Positions 17,851 through 24,573 are shown, counted from the stretch's first letter. The stretch: 39,541 bases of DNA from Ruminococcus sp. (GCF_019417665.1 NZ_DXUU01000015.1:1-39541), one strand, 5' to 3'. A program made the numbers and translations. The notes: generated by a model not told the origin, from the letters alone.

Positions 17851-17889
17851 GGCAATACCGCAAATCTTTATGCGGTATTACCTTAATTT
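17851..17889 (+). terminator. Terminator of the pilus operon
   Basis: GGCAATACCGCA (17851-17862) pairs with TGCGGTATTACC (17871-17882), with one G-T pair; a T-rich tail follows. Confidence 0.75.
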
Positions 17890-17918
17890 ATATGCTTTAA
17901 AACAAAGGGGAAAATGCG

Positions 17919-18350
17919 ATGATCAGGAAATTTGAAAGATCAGATACTGAGCGGGTTATGCAAATATGGTTGACTGGAAACGAGGATGCACATCCTTTTA
18001 TTCCAAAAGCGTATTGGCGTTTCAATTTTTCTGCCGTGCAGGAACAGATTTTGCAAGCGGAGGTTTTTGTCTATGAAAAAGACGGAGAAATACAGGGATT
18101 TGTTGGCATGATGGGCGACTATCTTGCAGGGATTTTTGTTGATAAAAAATACCGTTCTATGGGAATTGGAAAAGGTCTTTTGGCGTGCGTCAAAAAAAAT
18201 CATCCTATGTTTTCGTTGCATGTTTATCAAAAGAATCGGCGTGCCGTGGATTTCTACTTGAGAGAAGGACTGTTTATTGTATCAAAAGGAATTGATGAAG
18301 ATACAGCAGAAACGGATTATACAATGGTGTGGAATCAAAAGGAGGTGTAG
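17919..18350 (+). CDS. GNAT-family N-acetyltransferase
   Basis: A 143-residue acyl-CoA-dependent acetyltransferase of the GNAT fold. The N-terminus (MIRKFERSDTERVMQIWL) is the usual first strand and helix, and the acetyl-CoA loop is seen in IFVDKKYRSMGIGKGLLACV (about residues 71-90). A late VYQKNRRAVDFYLREGL matches the last conserved helix of YjaB/RimI-like members. The substrate cannot be told. AAAGGGGAAAA lies before the ATG. It sits between the pilus terminator and a bidirectional terminator, so it is probably a separate unit. Confidence 0.85.
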   Translation: MIRKFERSDTERVMQIWLTGNEDAHPFIPKAYWRFNFSAVQEQILQAEVFVYEKDGEIQGFVGMMGDYLAGIFVDKKYRSMGIGKGLLACVKKNHPMFSLHVYQKNRRAVDFYLREGLFIVSKGIDEDTAETDYTMVWNQKEV

Positions 18351-18412
18351 TATATTCATCATGCCGCCGGAACAGAGACCCAAGGAAAAGTTTGAAATTA
18401 AGCAAGACTGCA

Positions 18413-18452
18413 CAAAAAAACCGTCCGGGCAGATTCCCGGGCGGTTTTCTTT
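18413..18452. terminator. Bidirectional terminator
   Basis: CCGTCCGGG (18421-18429) pairs with CCCGGGCGG (18436-18444), with one G-T pair. A run of eight A precedes it and TTTTCTTTC follows, so it can stop the acetyltransferase transcript on the plus strand and the dockerin genes on the minus strand. Confidence 0.8.
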
Positions 18453-18464
18453 CATCCCAATGTT

Positions 18465-20198
18465 CTATTTCTTAACAGAATTTTCTGCATATCGAACTAA
18501 TACCTCATAGGCATCATCAGGGTCAATTTGGCTATTTTTATTTATGTCGCATAGATATGTATTGACAAGTTGCGATTTTCTAACTGACTGAGACGCATAA
18601 CTTAACAAAATTTGATATGCATCATCCGCTTCATAGGAAATGCCATTTCCATTCGCATCACCAATTTCAATCAAGTTATCATATATTCCGTCTTTGTCTA
18701 AGTCGAGATAGAAATTTTCATGTTCTTCTTCTGTGTCATAAGTGACAAGAACCTCAGATTCTTCCGTATATATGTGAAAAGAAGTGCCCTTGATGCTATT
18801 TCCAGTTGTTTCTTCTGCATAACTGCAATCAAAAATGTACCGAGCATCTCCAGAAATAGGTGTATCACCAGAAATTAAAACACCTTGTTCTTGTTTGGAA
18901 AGTGTTAAGGTCTGCTCTGGCGATAAAACACCAATATAGTCAAACCAGTTAGTAGGGCTATAATCGCATGTTTCTGTATCATATGCTAGATACAAGGTTG
19001 AAGTAAATTGCCGTTCGCCTTCGTTCGTTAACGAAACAGATTGACTTGACATATCTGCTGTATATTTTTCAGCATCGAATGCATCATAGCGAGAAATAAA
19101 GGTATCTCCAGAAATTCTAAGATCTACTCTTTCCGGCTCAGATAATTCCTGTTCAATATGAAATGCGTCTCCTTCTAAATAATAAACAGCATTTGAAAAA
19201 TCATATTCCCCAGCTTCTGACCCATCTATTGAAATTTTCAATCCCTCTGCATTACCGTGAAAAAGTCTGCATTGTACAATATTTGAGGTGTTTGTAGCGT
19301 CCAGTGTTGTTTCAGAATACGGTGCTTTATAAAGGAGCAAATCTGCATTGTTTGTCACTAATGTAAAGCTTGCCCCAGTTTCAGAACCAAGTTCATAGAT
19401 TGGAATATAAAATTGTTTGGTCTTAGAATTAATATAAATGCATTGCTCATCTCGAAAAGGGATATGATTTTCTTCAGCACTAACACAATTACTGTCATAA
19501 GTCAGAATACAAGTATCATATGAAGTTCCGTTCCAATCCCAATTTCCTGTTGTCATTCCCAATCCGGTCACCGCATGAGAAATGCTTTCATCCTGGAAAC
19601 TAATCAAAAAATATTCGCCTGTTTCTTGACATTGTTTTGCGCAATCCAGAAGCTGTTCCATTTTTTTTGCATCAGAATAAGTACTGTTTAATCCGGCACT
19701 GTATTGGACGGGTTTGTGTGCTTGTACCAGAGAATATGCAGCAATCAAATCATCCACATCTTCTGTCAATGGAATATCATATAGCGTTTCTGCATCCGCA
19801 TAAATATCACTTGGAGAAAGAATTCCATTATGAACCAGAACTGTTAATGCAGCAATCCCAAAACAGCATCCCGAATTTGTTAGATTTTGGAATTTGTATT
19901 CATAATACATAAACCGTTCAGTTGCTGTAAGATTTTTCGTGTAATTCTCAAGTACAACTTCGGCTCTGTCTGTTGTAGTATCATAAATATGATTGGGAAA
20001 GGAAAAAGTATCTGTACCTAATCCATGAGAGACAGCTAGTTGTTTTAATGCACTGTCTTCCACAGTAGTTTCTTGGAAAATAGGAATTTCTGTGTCTATT
20101 ATATCATATTCCGCGGCGAAAATTGTATCTGTAAGACTTTTAGCAATGCCCGTGAAAAACAAAGTAATCGCAGAGACACATGCAATCATTTTTTTCAT
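18465..20198 (-). CDS. Secreted papain-like cysteine peptidase with C-terminal dockerin
   Basis: 577 residues. A signal peptide (IACVSAITLFFTGIA) is followed by an N-terminal catalytic-looking region: GCCFGIA with the nucleophile at Cys111 or Cys112, ISHAVTGLGM with His208, and TYDSN with Asp235/Asn237, the Cys-His-Asn/Asp order of C39/papain-type peptidases. A beta-rich middle follows. The C-terminal 65 residues hold two Ca-binding dockerin repeats (GDANGNGISYEADDAYQIL and CDINKNSQIDPDDAYEVL), which would dock onto a scaffoldin cohesin. The start at 20198 has AAAGGAA nine bases upstream. It lies 45 bp after the other dockerin gene and is probably cotranscribed. Peptidase activity is inferred from motifs only; an inactive homolog is possible. 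Confidence 0.75.
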   Translation of the reverse strand: MKKMIACVSAITLFFTGIAKSLTDTIFAAEYDIIDTEIPIFQETTVEDSALKQLAVSHGLGTDTFSFPNHIYDTTTDRAEVVLENYTKNLTATERFMYYEYKFQNLTNSGCCFGIAALTVLVHNGILSPSDIYADAETLYDIPLTEDVDDLIAAYSLVQAHKPVQYSAGLNSTYSDAKKMEQLLDCAKQCQETGEYFLISFQDESISHAVTGLGMTTGNWDWNGTSYDTCILTYDSNCVSAEENHIPFRDEQCIYINSKTKQFYIPIYELGSETGASFTLVTNNADLLLYKAPYSETTLDATNTSNIVQCRLFHGNAEGLKISIDGSEAGEYDFSNAVYYLEGDAFHIEQELSEPERVDLRISGDTFISRYDAFDAEKYTADMSSQSVSLTNEGERQFTSTLYLAYDTETCDYSPTNWFDYIGVLSPEQTLTLSKQEQGVLISGDTPISGDARYIFDCSYAEETTGNSIKGTSFHIYTEESEVLVTYDTEEEHENFYLDLDKDGIYDNLIEIGDANGNGISYEADDAYQILLSYASQSVRKSQLVNTYLCDINKNSQIDPDDAYEVLVRYAENSVKK

Positions 20199-20243
20199 TA
20201 GAAAATTCCTTTCAAAAATCATGTTTTTTGCTGCATAGAATAG

Positions 20244-21092
20244 TTAAAAAGTTCTTTCTTCTCCAATATACCAGCCAGATACATTATAACTCTTTCCTAT
20301 ACTCGTGCAAGTATAGTAGTAAAGAATCTGATAAACATCAGATAAAGACTGCAAGTCGCAATCGAAGAGAAGGGTATTTTCATCACCGTCAGCAGCCATT
20401 GCATATCGTTTTCTTGTAAAACCATATTTTTGAGGATTTAGAAATACTTCAACACCGTCCAAATAATAATATGAAGAGGAACCATATCGCTTTAACTCAC
20501 TATTTTCTTGTCCGATGCTAATGGCATTGCGAACAATGTAAGCATCATCTGCTGTAATCTTTTCATCGCCATTTACATCTCCGATTGTCCATTCGACTTC
20601 TACATCGCAAGTAGATATGTCGCTTTCATCACAATTTGTCAGAGAACCTTTTCGAAATTCTGCATCTTCAACAGCAATGGATGCTGTATTGCTTACATAA
20701 ACAGTTGCCAAAGTACCGTCTGTATTGCAAATACTTGATGCAATGCTAGTAATAGCTACATTTTCACCTTCCTGTGCAGCGACTACAGTAGCATCTCCGC
20801 ATACATTTCCAACAGAAACAATGGGCATTCCACTCGCATCAAACAATAAAGAAGTATTTACATTCAGCTGAATCTCCGAAATATCGAAACCTGTATTGTT
20901 CTGAATTTCAAGAGAGATTGCTGTTGTGCCTTCAGGAATAATTGTTCCATCAGCAGTTACAATTGCTTCTGTTACGGTACTAGTCGTGATATTTACTGCA
21001 TTTGTCTCTGCTGATGCATTTACAACAAGAGCACCATTAGAGCCTAAAATTGTTGCAGCTGTTAACGCTGCTGCTATCTTCTTCATTTTCAT
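20244..21092 (-). CDS. Secreted protein with beta-sandwich domain and split dockerin-like repeats
   Basis: 282 residues. Signal peptide at about 5-30 (IAAALTAATILGSNGALVV), then a beta-sandwich of about 110 residues (TTAISLEIQNNTGFDISEIQ) that resembles cohesin or related carbohydrate-binding folds. A dockerin-like first repeat GDVNGDEKITADDAYIVRNA is separated by about 40 residues, including a YYYLDG stretch, from a weak second repeat (FDCDLQSLSDVYQIL). The start at 21092 has AAAGGATGG seven bases upstream; an ATG at 21086 is also in frame. The longer upstream frame runs into tRNA-Trp and is not real. It lies just behind that tRNA. Function is unknown; a cohesin-type scaffold role is speculation. 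Confidence 0.65.
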   Translation of the reverse strand: MKMKKIAAALTAATILGSNGALVVNASAETNAVNITTSTVTEAIVTADGTIIPEGTTAISLEIQNNTGFDISEIQLNVNTSLLFDASGMPIVSVGNVCGDATVVAAQEGENVAITSIASSICNTDGTLATVYVSNTASIAVEDAEFRKGSLTNCDESDISTCDVEVEWTIGDVNGDEKITADDAYIVRNAISIGQENSELKRYGSSSYYYLDGVEVFLNPQKYGFTRKRYAMAADGDENTLLFDCDLQSLSDVYQILYYYTCTSIGKSYNVSGWYIGEERTF

Positions 21093-21120
21093 ATAATATC
21101 CATCCTTTTTTAAATAAATA

Positions 21121-21150
21121 ATATCCCCCCCATAAAAAATGGGGGGATAT
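21121..21150 (-). terminator. Hairpin behind tRNA-Trp
   Basis: ATATCCCCCC pairs with GGGGGGATAT around an A-rich loop, directly after the tRNA on the minus strand. The tail TTATTTATTT is a weak T-run, so it may stop the tRNA transcript only partly and let the dockerin genes be read. Confidence 0.5.
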
Positions 21151-21225
21151 GGCAGGGGCACCAAGAATCGAACTCGGGACACGCGGTTTTGGAGACCGCT
21201 GCTCTACCGGCTGAGCTATACCCCT
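21150..21225 (-). tRNA. trnW: tRNA-Trp (CCA anticodon), CCA end encoded
   Basis: On the minus strand the 5' arm AGGGGTA pairs with TGCCCCT. TAGCTCAGCCGGTAGAGCA forms the D arm, CGGTCTCCAAAACCG the anticodon arm with CCA, and GAGTTCGATTC the T arm. The 3' CCA is encoded at 21150-21152. Confidence 0.95.
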
Positions 21226-21265
21226 ATTTGAAAGATTATGAAGCACAATACCTGCAACGTTATAT

Positions 21266-21294
21266 ATTATACCACAAAAAAAATCTCTTGTCAA
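21266..21294 (-). promoter_or_regulatory. Sigma-A promoter of tRNA-Trp
   Basis: On the minus strand TTGACA (21294-21289), a 17-bp spacer and TATAAT (21271-21266), about 40 bp before the tRNA. Confidence 0.85.
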
Positions 21295-21439
21295 CCGCTT
21301 TTTGCAATTTTTTTCTTTTTACCAAAAGACTTTCCAGAAATAAAAGAAAAATCGCTTTTCCCAGAAAAACATCTGCCGACTGGAAAAAACGCCGAAAAAT
21401 TCCCATGCTGTCACAGGTTCTGACAAAAGCCGACAGTAA

Positions 21440-21452
21440 CATGTGCTATAAT
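21440..21452 (+). promoter_or_regulatory. Extended -10 promoter candidate
   Basis: TGTGCTATAAT (21442-21452) is an extended -10 box; no good -35 lies 17 bp upstream. It would serve the gene at 21522. Confidence 0.45.
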
Positions 21453-21521
21453 GAAATTACCGGATCGGTTGCAGGAATATAAACGGCATTGCCTGTCAAA
21501 AGGCAGAAAGGAGGGTTTTCA

Positions 21522-21773
21522 ATGCAGCAGATCTTAGACCAAATTGCACGTGAGAATCAGATTTCCGTGGAAGAAGTTCAAGAAGAGATCGCAGCGGCAA
21601 TCCGGGAGGGGATGCACTGTCCGGATCTGAGGGTTCGGCAGGCGTGGGATGCCATTTCCAGAAAGCAGGGGACACCTACGCCCGAAGAGGTAATTGCCTA
21701 TCTGGCTGCACAGATCGTGGCAGAGCAGATCGCCGATTCTGTTCCGATGCCCTTTGCGCTTGCGGCGAAATAG
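21522..21773 (+). CDS. Small conserved-type protein of unknown function
   Basis: 83 residues, soluble, mostly helical. The segments QQILDQIARENQISVEEVQEE and AWDAISRKQG-TPTPEEVIAYL resemble short helical proteins common in gut Clostridia, some of which I recall being annotated as Spo0A C-terminal-like; that link is weak. The start at 21522 has a strong AAAGGAGGG; the longer frame from 21489 has none. An extended -10 promoter lies 70 bp upstream. An inverted-repeat element sits right behind the gene. Confidence 0.7.
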   Translation: MQQILDQIARENQISVEEVQEEIAAAIREGMHCPDLRVRQAWDAISRKQGTPTPEEVIAYLAAQIVAEQIADSVPMPFALAAK

Positions 21774-21785
21774 GAGCGTGCTCAC

Positions 21786-21952
21786 TTAGAGTCTGTTCAG
21801 TATCTGGGCGTGCGCAGATTGCGCAGTCAGATTTTTTGGGAGATGAAGTGAAAAACGGAGGAAATCCTTTGTGGATTTCCGAGTATTTTCACAAAATCTC
21901 CCACAAAAGATGCAAGCAAGATGCGTGCGAAAAGATGCTGGACAGGCTCTTA
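21786..21952. mobile_element. Complete MITE-like element with TTA target duplication
   Basis: The ends GAGTCTGTTCAGTATCT and AGATGCTGGACAGGCTC form a terminal inverted repeat with four mismatches. TTA flanks both sides (21786-21788 and 21950-21952). The inside is itself largely palindromic (GGAGAT near 21839, ATCTCC near 21896; GGAAATCC-TTTGTGGATTTCC in the centre), so a single strand would fold into a long hairpin. There is no transposase. A 3-bp TNA duplication and GAG-CTG ends are known from some IS5-family groups; that parentage is inference. Confidence 0.75.
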
Positions 21953-22183
21953 CATATCGTCTTCGAAAAAACGGTTCGGCGGCACCTGGAGTACTTTTGC
22001 AATGTCAAATAGGGTATCCAGAGAAAGGGCACAGTCTATATTTGGCGCTTCCACTGCGCCCAGGAAAGAGACATTTTTGTCGATCTTTTCGGCAAGTTCC
22101 TCCTGAGTGAGCCCTTTTAGTCTGCGGTAATAACTGATTTTCAAGCCTATTTGCCGATATTTGACCGCATGTTGTAATTTCAT
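21950..22183 (-). CDS. XRE-family transcriptional regulator
   Basis: 77 residues, essentially a single Cro/CI-type helix-turn-helix domain: IGLKISYYRRLKGLTQEELAEKI (helices 1-2), NVSFLGAVEAPN (recognition helix region) and LDTLFDIAKVLQVPPNRFF (helices 4-5). The start at 22183 follows GAAGGCGGGG; an upstream in-frame ATG at 22210 lacks a ribosome site. The stop codon TAA is also one copy of the TTA target duplication of the neighbouring mobile element. It is divergent from the small gene at 22327, with an inverted repeat between them, so it probably represses itself and that gene. Confidence 0.88.
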   Translation of the reverse strand: MKLQHAVKYRQIGLKISYYRRLKGLTQEELAEKIDKNVSFLGAVEAPNIDCALSLDTLFDIAKVLQVPPNRFFEDDM

Positions 22184-22216
22184 TTGCCCCGCCTTCTTTC
22201 TACATACCATTTTATG

Positions 22217-22274
22217 TTAGATGAAAAACAATACACATTGTATATTACCCAATTTAATATTGTATATCATCTAA
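22217..22274. promoter_or_regulatory. Inverted repeat in the divergent XRE intergenic region
   Basis: TTAGATGAAAAACAATA (22217-22233) and TATTGTATATCATCTAA (22258-22274) are inverted copies matching at 14 of 17 positions. A smaller ACAATA-N4-TTGTAT lies inside. The position between divergent genes fits operator sites for the XRE protein. Confidence 0.5.
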
Positions 22275-22326
22275 TATGAAAAGTCAAGTGTTTTTGATAT
22301 CATTTACTGAAAGAGAGGAATTTATC

Positions 22327-22518
22327 ATGGAAGATTACAAAAAACCATACTTCACTGTATTTGCAGCACTCTGCGATACCATTGATACCCTGGAACAATT
22401 GCTCCGGGATGGATCGCTTTCCTCGGATGGACGTTCGAAGCTGGAATCGGAAATCCGCCGTCTGAAGGCTGTGCACCAAAAGGCAGAGGATGCAGCCCTT
22501 GCCGGATGTAAGGCATGA
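22327..22518 (+). CDS. Small helical protein of unknown function
   Basis: 63 residues, no signal peptide. After a YKKPYFTVFAAL start it is charged and helical (ALCDTIDTLEQLLRD, SKLESEIRRLKAVHQKAED). The start at 22327 follows AGAGAGGA; the frame from 22276 has no ribosome site. It is divergent from the XRE gene and ends in a bidirectional terminator shared with proS. I do not recognise a family. Confidence 0.65.
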   Translation: MEDYKKPYFTVFAALCDTIDTLEQLLRDGSLSSDGRSKLESEIRRLKAVHQKAEDAALAGCKA

Positions 22519-22523
22519 AAAAA

Positions 22524-22566
22524 GCCGCATTTGAACCCAAACAGGGCGCAAATGCGGCTTTGTGTA
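22524..22566. terminator. Bidirectional terminator between the small gene and proS
   Basis: GCCGCATTTG (22524-22533) pairs with CAAATGCGGC (22549-22558). Six A precede the stem, giving a good T-run on the minus strand for proS, and TTTGTGTATTTT follows on the plus strand. Confidence 0.8.
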
Positions 22567-22636
22567 TTTTATTGTATTATGTAGTATCTGCCTGTATCAT
22601 TTTGTTTCAGGCGTGAAATTCTTCTATATGTGTCTA

Positions 22637-24097
22637 TTAATATGCCTTGCCCCAGAGTACCATATGCTTTGCTGGCTTGCCGCAGCAGACGCACTTGTCA
22701 GAAATGGTGTGCTGTTCCAGAGGAATACAGCGAGAACCCACGCCGGTGACTTCCTTGACCTTATCCTCGCAGGCTTCATCACCGCACCACATAGCTTCTA
22801 CGAAGCCGTCGCCCTTTTCTTCCAGTGCCTGCGTGATCTGTTCCATGGTCTCGCAGACATAGGTCTTGTTTTTGCGGTTTTCCATTGCCTTGGCAAACAT
22901 GCCCTCCGGGATCTCGATCTCCAGGAGTCGGGTGAGTGTTTCCAGCAGAGTTTCATAATTGTTATCCAGAGAAATCGTCTGCTTTTCGCCGTTATATCGT
23001 GCAGCAACAACGCACTGACCGTTTTCGATATCCTTGGGACCGATCTCAATGCGGACAGGAACGCCCTTCATCTCATACTGTGCAAACTTCCAGCCCGGTG
23101 TATTGTCGGAATCGTCCAGCTTCACCCGGATGCCCTTTGCCTGGATCGCTGCATACAGCTCATTTGCCTTATCCAGAACGCCTTCCTTGTGCTGTGCAAT
23201 GGGCACGATCACAACCTGAATGGGTGCTACAGCCGGCGGCAGGACCAGACCGCTGTTATCGCCGTGGGTCATGATAATTGCACCGATCAGACGAGTCGTC
23301 ACGCCCCAGCTTGTCTGATGGGGATGTGCCAGCTTGTTGTCCTTTCCGGCGTACTGGATGCCGAATGCCTTTGCGAAGCCGTCACCGAAATAGTGAGACG
23401 TACCTGCCTGAAGCGCCTTGCCGTCATGCATCAGCGCTTCAATGGCATAGGTTGCCACAGCACCAGCAAACTTGTCGCTCTCGGTTTTTTGTCCCTTTAC
23501 CACAGGCATTGCCAAAGATTTCTCGCAGAATTCTGTGTAAACATTTAGCATGCGCACGGTTTCTTCCATCGCTTCTTCCGCAGTAGCATGGATGGTATGG
23601 CCTTCCTGCCAGAGGAATTCACGGGAACGCAGGAAAGGACGGGTGGTTTTTTCCCAACGCACCACGCTGACCCATTGGTTATACAACTTCGGCAGGTCAC
23701 GGTAACTGTGTACAATGTCTGCGTAGTGTTCGCAGAACAGCGTCTCAGAAGTGGGGCGGACGCAGAGGCGTTCCTCCAGCTTTTCATTGCCGCCGTGGGT
23801 CACCCACGCAACTTCTGGGGCAAAGCCTTCTACGTGATCCTTTTCCTTTTGCAGCAGGCTTTCCGGAATGAACATGGGCATATTCACATTTTCATGACCG
23901 GTTGCCTTGAACATGTCGTCCAGAATGCACTGGATATTTTCCCAGATCGCATAGCCATAGGGGCGGATAACCATACATCCCTTGACGCTGGTATATGAAA
24001 CAAGCTCTGCCTTTTTGCAGATATCGGTATACCACTGTGCGAAATCCACGTCCATCGCCGTGATTTCTTCTACCATTTTCTGATTTTTCTTTGCCAT
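22637..24097 (-). CDS. proS: Prolyl-tRNA synthetase (short, archaeal/eukaryote-like type)
   Basis: A 486-residue class II aminoacyl-tRNA synthetase that charges tRNA-Pro. Motif 2 is seen in VRPTSETLFCEHYAD and VVRWEKTTRPFLRSREFLWQEGHT (about 140-190), and motif 3 near WGVTTRLIGAIIMTHGD. The anticodon-binding domain (VPIAQHKEGVL onward) follows with no insertion domain, and the C-terminus carries CGDEACEDK and CVCCGKPA, a zinc-binding-like tail, ending in Tyr. This matches the short ProRS type rather than the about 570-residue bacterial type with an editing insert. The start at 24097 has AGGAGG five bases upstream. No T-box fits in the short leader. Confidence 0.95.
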   Translation of the reverse strand: MAKKNQKMVEEITAMDVDFAQWYTDICKKAELVSYTSVKGCMVIRPYGYAIWENIQCILDDMFKATGHENVNMPMFIPESLLQKEKDHVEGFAPEVAWVTHGGNEKLEERLCVRPTSETLFCEHYADIVHSYRDLPKLYNQWVSVVRWEKTTRPFLRSREFLWQEGHTIHATAEEAMEETVRMLNVYTEFCEKSLAMPVVKGQKTESDKFAGAVATYAIEALMHDGKALQAGTSHYFGDGFAKAFGIQYAGKDNKLAHPHQTSWGVTTRLIGAIIMTHGDNSGLVLPPAVAPIQVVIVPIAQHKEGVLDKANELYAAIQAKGIRVKLDDSDNTPGWKFAQYEMKGVPVRIEIGPKDIENGQCVVAARYNGEKQTISLDNNYETLLETLTRLLEIEIPEGMFAKAMENRKNKTYVCETMEQITQALEEKGDGFVEAMWCGDEACEDKVKEVTGVGSRCIPLEQHTISDKCVCCGKPAKHMVLWGKAY

Positions 24098-24135
24098 AAT
24101 ATCCTCCTGTACTCGCTCATGCAAGATATGGTTTC

Positions 24136-24164
24136 AGTATAGCACATTTTTGTGAGAAATGCAA
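24136..24164 (-). promoter_or_regulatory. Sigma-A promoter of proS
   Basis: On the minus strand TTGCAT (24164-24159), a 17-bp spacer and TATACT (24141-24136), about 40 bp before the start codon. Confidence 0.65.
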
Positions 24165-24247
24165 GTGTTATGTGCGAACTTGCCACGGCTTTTCACAGAA
24201 TGCATAAATTATGGATGGATGGTTTATTGTCCCATCCAAGGGTTAAT

Positions 24248-24276
24248 TTGACATTTTGTGTCGCATCTGGTATAAT
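24248..24276 (+). promoter_or_regulatory. Sigma-A promoter of the membrane-peptide mRNA (unit 1)
   Basis: Perfect TTGACA (24248-24253), a 17-bp spacer and perfect TATAAT (24271-24276). Transcription would start near 24283, just before GCATACC. Confidence 0.85.
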
Positions 24277-24320
24277 GGTGATCCGAGGGCATACCAAAAA
24301 CGGTAGGCGGTCGTTCCTTG

Positions 24321-24338
24321 CTCCCTGTTACAAGGGAG
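24321..24338 (+). promoter_or_regulatory. Hairpin masking the ribosome site (unit 1)
   Basis: CTCCCT (24321-24326) can pair with AGGGAG (24333-24338), which is the Shine-Dalgarno sequence of the peptide at 24347. The same arrangement occurs in unit 2 at 38973-38986. Confidence 0.6.
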
Positions 24339-24346
24339 GTGATAAA

Positions 24347-24445
24347 ATGGACAGCGCAGTAACTTGGGCTGATCTGATTCAGTATACTTATATGCTGATT
24401 GCATTGGTTTCCGTATTATACGCCATTTTTCATAAAAAGAAATAA
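24347..24445 (+). CDS. 32-residue single-span membrane peptide, type I toxin-like
   Basis: The peptide has a short polar start (MDSAVTWADLIQ), a hydrophobic span of about 17 residues (YTYMLIALVSVLYAIF) and a HKKK tail, the build of small holin-like or Fst-like type I toxins. The ribosome site GGGAGGTGAT is good but lies in a hairpin. A perfect promoter sits 100 bp upstream, and a convergent RNA starts from another perfect promoter behind the gene and shares its terminator. A longer frame reaching upstream would start before the promoter and is not used. Toxicity is inference from architecture, not from a sequence match. A second, different peptide with the same surroundings is at 38996. Confidence 0.75.
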   Translation: MDSAVTWADLIQYTYMLIALVSVLYAIFHKKK

Positions 24446-24525
24446 CCGCCCCTGCTGCGAAACTTGGGCGGTTATTCTCTAACATAACCATCTAGGGAGC
24501 AGACCGCTTACTGGTATGCTCTCTT
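24440..24525 (-). ncRNA. Antisense RNA, probable antitoxin (unit 1)
   Basis: A transcript of about 85 nt is predicted from a perfect minus-strand promoter and the shared terminator. It starts with GAGAGCATACC, nearly the same as the GAGGGCATACC at the start of the peptide mRNA. It is complementary to the 3' end of that mRNA across the terminator stem and stop codon. Its boundaries come from promoter and terminator positions only. Confidence 0.65.
24441..24478. terminator. Shared bidirectional terminator (unit 1)
   Basis: AATAACCGCCC (24441-24451) pairs perfectly with GGGCGGTTATT (24466-24476). The minus-strand tail TTTCTTTTT is good and the plus-strand tail ATTCTCT weaker. It overlaps the stop codon of the peptide. 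Confidence 0.8.
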
Positions 24526-24531
24526 TCTTTT

Positions 24532-24560
24532 ATTATACCCGGCTTTCCCGAAAATGTCAA
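24532..24560 (-). promoter_or_regulatory. Sigma-A promoter of the antisense RNA (unit 1)
   Basis: On the minus strand TTGACA (24560-24555), a 17-bp spacer and TATAAT (24537-24532). It begins 14 bp behind the rnfB stop codon. Confidence 0.85.
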
Positions 24561-24573
24561 GTGCTTATTCCGC

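Noticed and set aside
21093..21182. N-terminal extension of the 20244-21092 gene
   Set aside because: It reads through tRNA-Trp and its hairpin; the ribosome site is at the inner ATG.
22562..23548. A 328-codon plus-strand frame opposite proS
   Set aside because: It lies fully within prolyl-tRNA synthetase on the other strand, has Cys/His-rich composition typical of antisense reading, and no ribosome site.
24098..24135. T-box leader of proS
   Set aside because: The space between the promoter and the start codon is only about 40 bp, too short, and no T-box sequence is present.
24152..24346. Upstream extension of the 24347 peptide frame to 97 residues
   Set aside because: The extension starts before the perfect promoter, so it is not on the mRNA, and it has no ribosome site.
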